The notes: generated by a model not told the origin, from the letters alone. Positions 1 to 8,259 are shown, numbered from the stretch's first letter. The stretch is 42,067 nt of DNA from Ruminococcus sp. AF41-9 (GCF_003477525.1 NZ_QUDO01000033.1:1-42067), one strand, 5' to 3'. Numbers and translations: made by a program.

Positions 1-160
1 TTCACCTCACTATTTCCCCTCTCACCCCATCAATTTCCTTCTCACCCGTCATTTTTCCTTCTCACCCGTCAATTTTCCTTCTCACCCATCATTTTTCCTT
101 CTCACCTATCATTTTTCCTTCTCACCTATCATTTTCCTTCTCGCTCAGTCATTCACCTTC
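1..160. repeat. 20-bp tandem minisatellite, about 8 units
   Basis: Eight head-to-tail units of 20 bp run from the window edge. The consensus is close to ctcacccgtcatttttcctt. The units at 41-60, 61-80, 81-100 and 101-120 differ by one to three bases, and the outer units are more decayed. The period is not a multiple of three, so this is not a protein repeat. It lies just downstream of the lipoprotein gene read leftward, and may continue beyond the window. On the minus strand each unit carries an AAGGA followed by ATG, which probably reflects purine richness only. Confidence 0.9.
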
Positions 161-194
161 CACCTTCTGTCCTGGCAGATTTCTGAGGGATATT

Positions 195-638
195 TTATCC
201 TGTAAACTGAACTGGTTTTCCTGTCTTTTTTATCTTCAGGACAATACAAGGGTACGATGGCTCACCACCCTGATTCCCCTCAGAAGGACCGATCAGCCTG
301 GTCTTACAGAACACACCATTCTCCGACTCCGAAACCTCCTCCACCTGAATACTGTAGCCACCCGTCATCTGTTCCCCATACCCCTTCAGCAGATACAGGA
401 CATCCCCAACCAGATATGTCATCTGAAATTCCTTTTTCTTTCTCTGCTCAATAAACTCCACTGCCTCATCCGGAAGCTCCTCCTGCTTCACGATGGCATA
501 TTCCACAGGCGTACGCTCCCCTTCCTCAATCCGGATCAGCTCACACCCCGTCAGAAACACAGCCACTGCCAGACACACTCCCAACACCCACGCCATTCGT
601 CGCACAAAGACACCCCTGCCACATTCCTTACTACTCAT
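195..638 (-). CDS. PrcB-domain-like lipoprotein
   Basis: A 147-residue exported lipoprotein. The N-terminus has a basic stretch with two arginines (13-14), a hydrophobic segment and a lipobox LTGC with the cysteine at residue 32, so the mature protein should be lipid-anchored on the outer face of the membrane. The C-terminal half contains a YGEQMTGGYSIQVEEV segment that resembles the PrcB C-terminal domain, named for an inhibitor of a spirochaete protease complex. Its function in Clostridia is unknown, and protease inhibition is only a family-based guess. Met15 is an alternative start that would still leave a short signal peptide. No strong ribosome site is visible before either start. It stands alone, upstream of the minisatellite. 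Confidence 0.75.
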   Translation of the reverse strand: MSSKECGRGVFVRRMAWVLGVCLAVAVFLTGCELIRIEEGERTPVEYAIVKQEELPDEAVEFIEQRKKKEFQMTYLVGDVLYLLKGYGEQMTGGYSIQVEEVSESENGVFCKTRLIGPSEGNQGGEPSYPCIVLKIKKTGKPVQFTG

Positions 639-876
639 TCTATGCTTTCCCCATATCAGCTATACCCCATCTTTTCTAACCGTTAGAAAAAATCTTCCAT
701 ATCTATCCAGTTGACTCCCTTTCCTTGCGTCCGCCCTCTTCTCTCCTCACCATCTTTTACAAGAAAAAACATTGCACCCCATCTTTCAATCCCTTATAAT
801 AAAAGAACTATATAAAACAAAAAACACAAGGGCACAGTTCAAAAATCCACGCCCGGAAAGGATCAAAAACCACATT

Positions 877-1623
877 ATGATACGCTTTATCTTAGTCTGT
901 ATTGTCGTAATCGGCTATCTGATACTCTCAATCCCGATACTTCTCATAGAATGGATCATCGGCAAATTTTCCCCGGAAACCAAAGACATCAGCTCCCTCC
1001 GGATCATTCAGGCAGTCTTCCGCTTCATCCTATGGATCACAGGAGCCAAAGTCACCGTGATCGGAGAAGGAAACGTTCCAAAAGACACCCCAGTCCTGTA
1101 CATCGGCAACCACAGAAGCTACTTCGACATCCTTCTCACCTACTCCCGCTGCCCAATCCGCACAGGCTACATTGCCAAAAAAGAAATGGAAAAAATCCCG
1201 CTGCTGTCCACCTGGATGCGCTACCTTCACTGCCTCTTCCTTGACAGAAAAGACATCAAACAAGGTCTGAAAACCATCCTCACAGCAGTAGAAAAAGTAA
1301 AATCCGGCATTTCCATCTGCATCTTCCCGGAAGGAACCCGAAACAGAAATGCAGACGAGACAGACATGCTTCCATTCCATGAAGGAAGCTTCAAAATCGC
1401 CACCAAAGCAAAATGCCCGATCATCCCAATCGCCATCAACAACTCCGCAGACATCTTCGAAGCACATTTTCCAAAGATGTCCCCAGCCAAAGTTGTTGTA
1501 GAATATGGCAAACCAATTTATCCGGATGAGCTAAGCAAAGAGGATAAAAAACACATCGGTGAATACACCCAGAATATCATTCGCGAAATGCTGATCAAAA
1601 ACAAACCACTTACTGAAAACTAA
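877..1623 (+). CDS. plsC: 1-acyl-sn-glycerol-3-phosphate acyltransferase
   Basis: A 248-residue PlsC-family acyltransferase. It transfers an acyl chain to lysophosphatidic acid to make phosphatidic acid for membrane phospholipids. The catalytic NHxxxxD box is present as NHRSYFDILL, and the glycerophosphate-binding FPEGTRNR box follows about 80 residues later. A hydrophobic N-terminal segment (MIRFILVCIVVIGYL) fits a membrane anchor. The reading frame opens at 772, but the extra 35 residues are polar and unlike the family, so the ATG at 877 is preferred. A GGAAAGGA sits somewhat far upstream of it. The gene is monocistronic and ends in a strong inverted repeat shared with the convergent spm genes. 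Confidence 0.9.
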   Translation: MIRFILVCIVVIGYLILSIPILLIEWIIGKFSPETKDISSLRIIQAVFRFILWITGAKVTVIGEGNVPKDTPVLYIGNHRSYFDILLTYSRCPIRTGYIAKKEMEKIPLLSTWMRYLHCLFLDRKDIKQGLKTILTAVEKVKSGISICIFPEGTRNRNADETDMLPFHEGSFKIATKAKCPIIPIAINNSADIFEAHFPKMSPAKVVVEYGKPIYPDELSKEDKKHIGEYTQNIIREMLIKNKPLTEN

Positions 1624-1718
1624 AAAAATTCCGCAGGTTTCATCCAGCCATGTACTGTCCCGGAATCTATAGCAATTCCAACGGATCATACAGGCTCCAA
1701 AACCTGCGGAATTTTTTT
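1622..1718. terminator. Bidirectional terminator between plsC and spmB
   Basis: The arms AAATTCCGCAGGTTT (about 1626-1640) and AAACCTGCGGAATTT (about 1700-1714) are perfect complements, flanked by A-runs on the left and T-runs on the right. This suits termination from both directions. The loop is unusually long, about 58 bases. Confidence 0.75.
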
Positions 1719-1805
1719 ACTTTTTTATTTCTTTACCAGCCTTTTCTTTGCTTACATTATTATTTCTTTGTTCACATTACTGTTTCTTTATTTACATCAA
1801 CCTAT

Positions 1806-2330
1806 TTACATCAGCCTCACAAGAACAATCGCCGTAACCGCCCCGGCAGTCGTAGCCAGCAAAGCACCCGGCAGCGTATATCTGGTTTTCTCAATCTTCA
1901 CAGAACCAAAATAAACACTCATACAGTAAAACACACTCTCCGTCGCACTCATGATCACCGCTCCCATCAGCCCTGCTGCCGAATCCGCCCCATACTGCTT
2001 AAAAATATCCAACAGCAAACTCACCGCAGCACTGGAAGAAAACATCCTCACCACCGTAAGCGGTACTATCTCCGCCGGAATCCCCACTGGTTCTAACAAT
2101 CTTCCCAGCACACGTCCGACAAAATCCAGCAAACCAGATGCCCGTAAAATTCCAACAGCCGTCATCAACCCAATCAGCGTCGGACAAATCCCCACCACCG
2201 TTTTCAGCCCGTCCTTCGCGCCATCCAGAAAATCATTATAAATATCCCTTCTGGTCACAAGCCCATGAGCCACAATATACAACATAAAAACCGGAATGAT
2301 CAGATCAGAAAAATAAGAAAACAACCTCAT
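1806..2330 (-). CDS. spmB: Spore maturation protein B
   Basis: A 174-residue multi-pass membrane protein of the SpmB/nucleoside-recognition (Gate) family. In Bacillus, SpmA and SpmB are needed for full spore-core dehydration and heat resistance. Recognisable segments include LIIPVFMLYIVAHG near the N-terminus, the glycine-rich DGAKDGLKTVVGICPTLIGL, and VPLTVVRMFSSSAAVSLLLDI. The frame opens 13 codons earlier at 2369, but the family normally starts at the equivalent of MRLFSYFSDLIIP, so 2330 is chosen. It lies downstream of spmA in the same direction, separated by a purine-rich stretch of about 150 bp that is longer than usual for this pair. Confidence 0.92.
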   Translation of the reverse strand: MRLFSYFSDLIIPVFMLYIVAHGLVTRRDIYNDFLDGAKDGLKTVVGICPTLIGLMTAVGILRASGLLDFVGRVLGRLLEPVGIPAEIVPLTVVRMFSSSAAVSLLLDIFKQYGADSAAGLMGAVIMSATESVFYCMSVYFGSVKIEKTRYTLPGALLATTAGAVTAIVLVRLM

Positions 2331-2481
2331 CCGTTCAGTCCTTTCAACACATGAATCACTATGCAGCACCCGTTTTACTCCTGCTTTATTTCTGCTTCAT
2401 TTTCACCCCATTTCTCTTTTATTTCTACTTCATTTCTACTTTATTTTTGTTTCCTTCCTGTCCCACTGTCAACACTGTCGA
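2331..2481. repeat. Low-complexity purine/pyrimidine stretch between spmA and spmB
   Basis: Between about 2390 and 2455 the plus strand is almost pure pyrimidine plus A, with short imperfect repeats of the form tttatttctacttcat. No gene or terminator is seen. It looks like slippage-driven expansion inside what should be a tight operon. Confidence 0.6.
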
Positions 2482-3156
2482 TTATGCCACATCTCTCCTG
2501 TCCATAATTTTACAGAAAATCACAGCCACCACAGTACTTGCAGCCGTCGCCACGATTGCCGGTGCCACCACTGCCGTCGGCTCCGCACTTCCGTACTGCA
2601 TCCGATACGCAATGATATTCACAGGAATTAACTGTAAAGATGATATATTAATAATCAGAAAGGTACACATCTCTCTGCTCGCTGTAATACTCTTTCTCTC
2701 AATAAACTTCATGTTCTCTGTAATATTCCGTCTATCCCTAAACTTCACATTCTCTGCAGTATTCCCCATCTTCTTATCAGACAGGATTCCCTCCTGCTCC
2801 TGTTTCAGGCATTCCATAGCCTTCAGTCCTGCCGGTGTTGCCGCCCATCCAAGGCCCAGAATATTGGACAGAAAATTCAAAGAAATATATTTACCCGCCT
2901 CCGACTCTTCCTCCAGTCCCGGAAACAAAAAACGAACAACCGGACGCATCTTCTGCGACAGCTCTTCCACCAGCCCTGCCATTTCCGCAATCTTCATCAG
3001 CCCCGACCACATCGCCACAACTCCTGCCATAGAAATACACAAACTCACCGCATCTCTCGAAGAAGAAACAGCCGCCTCCGTCACATCCTTCAGATTCCCT
3101 GTAAAAATCCCATATACGATTCCGACCAGAATCATCCCACTCCACAGATATGTCAA
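2482..3156 (-). CDS. spmA: Spore maturation protein A with an internal repeat insertion
   Basis: A 224-residue SpmA homologue, partner of SpmB in spore maturation. Family segments are clear: WSGMILVGIVYGIFTGNL at the start, LSNILGLGWAATPAGLKAME in the middle, and MCTFLIINISSLQLIPVNII before the last membrane helix. Between the middle and last segments is an extra stretch of about 30 residues containing two imperfect 12-residue copies (AENVKFRDRRNI and TENMKFIERKSI). My recollection of the family is that this linker is short and unrepeated. The start is a TTG at 3156, preceded by GGGTGAGCCGGAAG; no in-frame ATG gives a better fit. It is the first gene of an spmA-spmB unit. Confidence 0.9.
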   Translation of the reverse strand: MTYLWSGMILVGIVYGIFTGNLKDVTEAAVSSSRDAVSLCISMAGVVAMWSGLMKIAEMAGLVEELSQKMRPVVRFLFPGLEEESEAGKYISLNFLSNILGLGWAATPAGLKAMECLKQEQEGILSDKKMGNTAENVKFRDRRNITENMKFIERKSITASREMCTFLIINISSLQLIPVNIIAYRMQYGSAEPTAVVAPAIVATAASTVVAVIFCKIMDRRDVA

Positions 3157-3278
3157 TCTTCCGGCTCACCCTTTCATTTTTTATTTTCCATATGCAAACA
3201 CCAGATAACAACACAACAACTCTTCAGGCTTTCATCCACTCCCCCTCTTCCTTACAAACTATTCCATTTCTTACTCTG

Positions 3279-4784
3279 TCAGAACTTCCACTGTATCTGA
3301 ATCGACCCCGGCAGCACTTTCAGCAAAGTGATCATTTTATCTACCGTAAAACGTTTCTCGTCAAACCCGATCTGATTCCAGAGACTTATATTGGACACTA
3401 CTTTTTCCATCTGTTCCGGAGTTGCATGGTTTTCTGCCAGAACCACCATCTCCTCCACCTTTTCCTGCCGAAGCTGATCTAACTGATCCACACGCTGATT
3501 AATATAATTTGTCAACGTTTCCCCCGCGCCAAGCAAAGATTCCACCAGCACAGAAATCTCTCTCTCAATCTCTTCAATCTCACCATAAATTCTCTGTACC
3601 TGCGGATTCTCCTTCAGTTTCGCATATCCCAGAGGTGTCTGTGATTCTCTGAGTTTCTGCACCATCGCCTGATATACATAATTCTCCACATCTTCCGTAT
3701 AAACCTTTCCGCAGCCCAGACAAGCCTTATTATTCAGGCGCTTCGTGCATCGTAAGTACTGTTTACCGGACTGTATTTTGATACTCATCAGCGCATATCC
3801 ACAATGTCCACACTTCACCTTTCCTGCCAGCCAGGTATTCACAGCCTTTCTGTTTGCCTGAATTGTCTTATTCCCAAACAGCTTAATCCTGCAGTTCAGC
3901 CATTGTTCCGAAGAAACCAGCCCCTCATGAGGGGCTGCCACCAGCATATGTCCTTTCAGATTCTGCAGTTTATCCGTCGTCACATCCCGTCCCTGATATA
4001 AATAACATCCATGCACACCGTCAAACATCTCCTGTCCGCTGACAATATTCGTACCCTGACTCTTAAAAAAACGATACACATCCATATCCGCCCGGACATA
4101 TACCGGATTTCTCAGAAGCTGTGCCAGCATCGGGCGAATCAGTTCTTTTCCATAAAACTGAATTCCTTTTTCCGCATAGTACCGCGTAATGTCCCCGTAT
4201 GAAGTGTCCGGTTTTTCGTACATTTCAAAAATTTCACGCACAATCTCCGCTTCCTGTGGCTCCTCCACCAGTTTCTTGGTATGAATCCCATCCATCAGAA
4301 TCTCCTCCAGTCGATATCCGTAAGGAGGTTTTCCACCCATATGAAATCCCTTCTGACTTCGGGAATAATAAGCATCACTGACTCGCTTCTGTATGGTTTC
4401 CCGCTCAAGCTGTGCGAACACAATACAGATATTCAGCATCGCTCTCCCCATTGGCGTAGACGTGTCAAACTTTTCCGTGGAAGAAACAAACTCTACCTGA
4501 TACTGCTGAAACAGCTCCATCATATTCGAAAAATCAAGGATTGAGCGGCTGATACGATCCAGCTTATACACGATCACTTTTTCCACCTCACCTCTTCGGA
4601 TGTCTGTCAGAAGCTGCTGAAGCTGTGGCCGTATCGTATTTTTTCCACTGTATCCCTTATCCTTGTACTCCTTAAAAGTCCCGCCCTTCAGTTCATACTT
4701 ACAGAATTCAATCTGGCTCTCAATGGAAATACTGTCTGCTCTGTCAACGGACTGTCTCGCATAAATAGCATTAATTCTCTTCAT
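3279..4784 (-). CDS. Large serine recombinase
   Basis: A 501-residue site-specific recombinase. The N-terminal resolvase domain has the catalytic serine at residue 12 (YARQS), followed by YKLDRISRS and GRAMLNICIVFAQLERE. A Recombinase domain begins near GGKPPYGYR. A zinc ribbon (CGHCGYAL ... RCTKR ... CLGCG) follows, then a Glu-rich coiled coil. This is the architecture of phage and ICE integrases and of SpoIVCA, which excises the skin element during sporulation. The ATG at 4784 has an AGGAGG seven bases upstream; the frame opens earlier at 4832, but without such a site. No other mobile-element genes lie nearby, so it is either a solitary remnant integrase or a dedicated recombinase. Its position 122 bp upstream of spmA, in the same direction, is notable but may be chance. 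Confidence 0.92.
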   Translation of the reverse strand: MKRINAIYARQSVDRADSISIESQIEFCKYELKGGTFKEYKDKGYSGKNTIRPQLQQLLTDIRRGEVEKVIVYKLDRISRSILDFSNMMELFQQYQVEFVSSTEKFDTSTPMGRAMLNICIVFAQLERETIQKRVSDAYYSRSQKGFHMGGKPPYGYRLEEILMDGIHTKKLVEEPQEAEIVREIFEMYEKPDTSYGDITRYYAEKGIQFYGKELIRPMLAQLLRNPVYVRADMDVYRFFKSQGTNIVSGQEMFDGVHGCYLYQGRDVTTDKLQNLKGHMLVAAPHEGLVSSEQWLNCRIKLFGNKTIQANRKAVNTWLAGKVKCGHCGYALMSIKIQSGKQYLRCTKRLNNKACLGCGKVYTEDVENYVYQAMVQKLRESQTPLGYAKLKENPQVQRIYGEIEEIEREISVLVESLLGAGETLTNYINQRVDQLDQLRQEKVEEMVVLAENHATPEQMEKVVSNISLWNQIGFDEKRFTVDKMITLLKVLPGSIQIQWKF

Positions 4785-5224
4785 AGAATTCCTCCTTTTG
4801 GCCACAGCAAAGATGGACTCCACGCAGAACAAGCCTCGGTCTCTGCTGCTTCCTTATAATCAGGTTTACTCCGGAAACATCCAGACCCCAGAATAAACCG
4901 CCAACAGATTCGTAATACAATTACGATATCAGATATTTAAAAATCTGTAAATCGACTTTTTTCTACATATATGTATAGATTTTTCAGACTTTTACATTTA
5001 TAATACATTTATAATGCAATTATAATAAAGAGTTATGAAAACAACCTTTTTATATCTGGCCCGCTACCCATTGAGCATTTCCACTCGTTGCACTGCAAAG
5101 AACCAGAATCCCCATACTTCAGAAACATCACCGTAAACACTCCCCATAAGCCCCTTCACAAATATCCATCCTCAAAAACATACATCTCAGACATACACTA
5201 CAGACCTTTGAAAGGAAAATTTTT
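4785..5224. promoter_or_regulatory. AT-rich intergenic region with palindromes
   Basis: This gap separates the minus-strand recombinase from the plus-strand ATPase. It contains a perfect 12-bp palindrome TACATATATGTA (4964-4975), enclosed by AAAAATCT (about 4940-4947) and its complement AGATTTTT. Direct repeats of the type catttataata follow (about 4995-5030). These could be operator or promoter elements, or a recombinase site. No promoter could be assigned with confidence. Confidence 0.4.
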
Positions 5225-6586
5225 ATGAGAAGAAAACGTACCGATTCCCTGATCCAGTGGAAAAAAAGCCCCAGCCGCAAACCTCTCATTCTCCAGGGAC
5301 TCCGCCAGACGGGTAAAACCTGGCTGCTTCTGGATTTTGGCAGCAAACAATACGAAAACACCCTGTACATCAATCTGGAAACTGACAAACCTGCTGCCGA
5401 TTATTTATCCATTCCCCACGATCCACAGGAAGCACTCCTCTTTCTGGAAACCTATGCCGACAAACCACTCCACCCCTCCACATCCCTGCTGATCCTCGAC
5501 AACCTCCAGTGCACCCCGCAAATATCCACACTCCTCGCCGGCATTGCACTGGACTTTCCACAATATCACATCGCAGCCATCAAAAAAGGTGTATATCCTG
5601 ATCCGGACTACACCTCCAATGATTTCGATATTCTGACTTTATACCCCATGGACTTCGAGGAATTTCTCTGGGCCAACGCTGAATTTGCCCTTGCACGGGA
5701 AATCCGCGCCCATTTTTCCACCTTCACTTCCATGGAAAAATCCCTGCATGCAAAAGCACTTCACCAGTTTCACCTCTACCAGATCACAGGCGGAATACCG
5801 CTTTCTGTTCTGGAATACAAAAAAGGAAAAAGCTTACTGATGGTTCCCGATATTCAGCAGAAAATCCTCGACCTTTATCTGGCAGACATTACTGCCTCTG
5901 CCCCAAAAGGAACCGCCACACACAGCCGCAAAAGCTGGCTTTCCATCCCCTCTCAGCTTGGAAAAAGCAGCCGCAGATTCCAGTACACCCGAATCGCCAA
6001 AGGTGCCACTGCCAAAACTTATCAGGAATCTCTCAACTGGCTGATCCATTCCGGCCTTGCCCTCTCCTGCCCAGGCTACGCAAAAACTGAGCCTGAAGCC
6101 CTCTCCGGACTTCACTTATACCCCGTCGACGTTGGTCTGTGCACCCGCATTTTAAAACTTCCGTCCTACCAGCTCCTGTCCGGTGAAGAAAGCCCCTCCT
6201 GCACTGCATGCGCAGAAACCTTCCTCGCACAGCAGTTTACCCAAAATGGCTATAACCTCTCCTACTGGCACAGCCAGAATCAGGCAGAAGTCCCTTTCCT
6301 TCTCGAAAAATCCGGAGAGTATATCGCCGTAGATTACCGCCTGTCCCCACACCAGAAATGCCGAAATCTCATGCGTTTTAATGACAGCATTGGAAAAAAC
6401 ATCCTCTCCAGCAACAGCAATTGCAAAAGCAACTGCGGTAAGAACCATAATATAAAAAATAACAGCGATGAAACTAATAACCCCCAAAATAATAACTGTA
6501 AAAAAATGTATCTCGTTTCTTCCGAAAACTTCAAAGAAAAAGAGCACTATCGGATCTTACCGTTTTACGCAGCATTCTGCCTTTAA
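5225..6586 (+). CDS. AAA_14/DUF4143-family ATPase, probably degenerate
   Basis: A 453-residue protein of the AAA_14 plus DUF4143 family, usually orphan ATPases of unknown role. The P-loop is intact (GLRQTGKT, residues 25-32). The Walker B position reads LLILDNLQ (around D92), where the family normally has D-E-I/L-Q, so the catalytic glutamate is replaced by asparagine. The usual sensor-like TGSNS-type segment reads AAIKKGV. Near the C-terminus, about 45 residues after MRFNDSIGKN are asparagine-rich and low complexity, as if inserted. These changes suggest loss of ATPase activity. The start ATG has GAAAGGAAA upstream. It is monocistronic and followed by a strong terminator. Confidence 0.75.
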   Translation: MRRKRTDSLIQWKKSPSRKPLILQGLRQTGKTWLLLDFGSKQYENTLYINLETDKPAADYLSIPHDPQEALLFLETYADKPLHPSTSLLILDNLQCTPQISTLLAGIALDFPQYHIAAIKKGVYPDPDYTSNDFDILTLYPMDFEEFLWANAEFALAREIRAHFSTFTSMEKSLHAKALHQFHLYQITGGIPLSVLEYKKGKSLLMVPDIQQKILDLYLADITASAPKGTATHSRKSWLSIPSQLGKSSRRFQYTRIAKGATAKTYQESLNWLIHSGLALSCPGYAKTEPEALSGLHLYPVDVGLCTRILKLPSYQLLSGEESPSCTACAETFLAQQFTQNGYNLSYWHSQNQAEVPFLLEKSGEYIAVDYRLSPHQKCRNLMRFNDSIGKNILSSNSNCKSNCGKNHNIKNNSDETNNPQNNNCKKMYLVSSENFKEKEHYRILPFYAAFCL

Positions 6587-6610
6587 GTTGAATCCTTCTG
6601 CTCTCCATAT

Positions 6611-6666
6611 AAAAAGAGTGGCAGTTCCTTCAGGGTTGTATCCCCAAAGCAACTGCCACTCTTTTG
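6611..6666. terminator. Bidirectional terminator
   Basis: A perfect 16-bp inverted repeat, AAAAGAGTGGCAGTT against AACTGCCACTCTTTT, lies between convergent genes with an A-run on one side and T-run on the other. The loop is about 24 bases. Confidence 0.85.
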
Positions 6667-6777
6667 GGCTTATCCCACATCTCAGCAATATTTCTTAACA
6701 ATACATCACAGCAATCCTGTGTGCAAAAATGCCTGATATCGGTCTGCTCCGTTTATTTCTTATTTCTTACTTTTTAT

Positions 6778-7677
6778 TTATTTCACTTCTACTAATTCAA
6801 TTCTGAAGTTCAGTTCTTTTCCTGCCATCTCATGATTTGCATCAAAAGTAATTGTCTTTTCTTCTTTAGCTGTTACTTTTACAGGGAATGGCTGACCATA
6901 CTGATTGGACAGATATACCTGCTGGCCAACCACAAGATCTTCAGAACCCGGAAGCTGTGCAATTTCAAGAGTAAAGATTGCATTCGGATCTGCCATACCA
7001 TAAGCTTCTTCCGGCATCAGATGAACATCTACAATCTGGCCAACTTCCATATCCGCAACTGCCGCATCAAATCCTCTGATCATCTGACCGGCTCCGCAGA
7101 TAAATTCCAGTGGTTCTCCACGGTCATAAGAAGAATCAAACTGTGTTCCATCATTAAAAGTTCCTCTGTAATGTGTACGGCATGTTTTTCCCACATTGCG
7201 TCCTGTAATAGCAGCCTGTGTACCGCCGCAGCCACCACAACTGCTTCCACAGGAACCACCTTCTTCATGACCTCCACAGGAATGTCCCTCTTCGTGTCCT
7301 CCGCAGGAATGACCTTCCTCATGATGTCCACAGGAATGTCCTTCTCCGTGGTGATCACAATTCACGCCGGAAGATACCAGTTCCCCTTTCAGATAAGCCT
7401 CTACTGCCTCATCTGTATTTCCCTGCGCACCTGCACACAATTCAATGTCAGCCTCACTCAGAGCAGCCTGAGCACCGCCGCCGATACCACCACAGATCAG
7501 AACATCCACGCCCTGCTCTGCAAGCAGACCTGCCAGAGCACCATGTCCGCTGCCATTAGAACTGATCACTTCACTGGAAACAACTTTCTGGCCCTCAACT
7601 TCATATACCTTAAAAGATTCTGTTTTTCCAAAATGCTGAAAAACATTTCCATTGTCATAAGTTACTGCAATTTTCAT
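6778..7677 (-). CDS. NifX/NafY-like domain fused to FKBP-type prolyl isomerase
   Basis: A 299-residue two-domain protein. Residues 1-100 match the dinitrogenase Fe-Mo cofactor binding fold (MKIAVTYDNG, FGKTESFKVYEVEG, ICGGIGGGAQ), which in small proteins of this type binds metal clusters. Residues 109-150 form a linker of four 9-residue units close to HEEGHSCGG, then CGSSCGGCGG, a probable metal-binding tail. Residues 160-299 are a SlyD-like FKBP peptidyl-prolyl isomerase domain (YRGTFNDGTQFDSSYDRGEPLEF begins it; MPEEAYGMADP marks the IF-domain junction). SlyD proteins are chaperones with metal-binding tails, so a role in metal handling or metalloprotein folding is plausible. The start has GGGAGGA upstream. 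It is a single gene. Domain calls are firm; the substrate is unknown. Confidence 0.85.
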   Translation of the reverse strand: MKIAVTYDNGNVFQHFGKTESFKVYEVEGQKVVSSEVISSNGSGHGALAGLLAEQGVDVLICGGIGGGAQAALSEADIELCAGAQGNTDEAVEAYLKGELVSSGVNCDHHGEGHSCGHHEEGHSCGGHEEGHSCGGHEEGGSCGSSCGGCGGTQAAITGRNVGKTCRTHYRGTFNDGTQFDSSYDRGEPLEFICGAGQMIRGFDAAVADMEVGQIVDVHLMPEEAYGMADPNAIFTLEIAQLPGSEDLVVGQQVYLSNQYGQPFPVKVTAKEEKTITFDANHEMAGKELNFRIELVEVK

Positions 7678-7831
7678 GTGTAAAATCCTCCCATTTGTTT
7701 AAAAATCAGAAAAGCCTGTTCTGTCCAGTATAGCTTGTCTGACAGGGAAAATCAAGCCTGAATAATCCAGCATTATCTCCTTCTTTATTCTTTATCCTTT
7801 TTCCCATACGCCATATCATTTTATATCGGTT

Positions 7832-7990
7832 TTATATCGTAACTGTTTTTGTTTTCTTACTGTAAACTCTTTTACCATTCACAATTTTATAGGCCCGCAC
7901 ACAATATTCATAAGTCCAGTAACTGCCAGCACCACTATAACCATCTTTATCACCCCAGCTCAAAACAGATGCTTTCACTGTTTTAACAGC
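7832..7990 (-). pseudogene. C-terminal fragment of a secreted Fn3-like protein
   Basis: About 50 codons, read right to left, end at a TAA at 7832. The peptide includes YEYCVRAYKIVNGKRVYSKK and resembles the last strands of an Fn3-like domain, as in the secreted protein at 38162-40888 (RTYKTVNGKKYYSSW). Homology stops near 7990, where a plus-strand fragment of a different surface gene begins. Its 5' part is missing, so it is a relic. Confidence 0.6.
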
Positions 7991-8122
7991 GTAGAAGTAA
8001 CCTTCACAAATGTACCATCCGGTACATACTATGCAGGACTTCATACATACAACAGAACTTCAGCAAATGCAAGCAAAGTATTCAGCAAATGGTCTAACCA
8101 TAAAACTGTAAGAGTAAAATAA
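7991..8122 (+). pseudogene. C-terminal fragment of the large surface repeat protein
   Basis: About 43 codons ending in TAA at 8120-8122 encode EVTFTNVPSGTYYAGLHTYN followed by RTSANASKVFSKWSNHKTVR. This closely matches the last 40 residues of both large surface proteins in this window. The DNA after the stop also matches theirs (tccctttgggt and the terminator pair). The rest of the gene is absent: homology begins abruptly at about 7991, against an oppositely oriented fragment. Confidence 0.85.
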
Positions 8123-8163
8123 TCCCTTTGGGTAACTAAATACAGATTCCTAAAAAAGGAAAT

Positions 8164-8190
8164 CCCCGGTTTTTATGGCCAGGGCTTTTC
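8164..8190 (+). terminator. Surface-gene terminator T1 (copy A)
   Basis: CCCCGG pairs with CCAGGG (one mismatch), followed by CTTTTC. The same element follows the other surface genes at 13882-13910 and 22801-22833, and is also found at 17303-17331. Confidence 0.7.
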
Positions 8191-8211
8191 GTCATTCTCA
8201 AATTTACATAT

Positions 8212-8255
8212 AAACAGCCGGACTATAAGAATCCCATCCTACAGACCGGCTGTTT
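8212..8255 (-). terminator. rpn terminator T2 (copy A)
   Basis: AAACAGCCGG pairs with CCGGCTGTTT around a loop of about 24 bases. A-runs and T-runs on either side make it bidirectional. It sits four bases past the rpn stop codon. Confidence 0.8.
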
Positions 8256-8259
8256 TCTG

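Noticed and set aside
1..160. CRISPR array
   Set aside because: The 20-bp units are directly adjacent with no unique spacers, and no cas genes are nearby.
6832..7683. Plus-strand 283-codon frame opposite the NifX-FKBP gene
   Set aside because: Antisense shadow of a clear two-domain protein; Ser/Thr/Cys-rich with no motifs.
7991..8044. First 18 codons of the minus-strand frame 7832-8044
   Set aside because: They are the reverse complement of the surface-protein fragment; only the part left of about 7990 resembles a real protein end.
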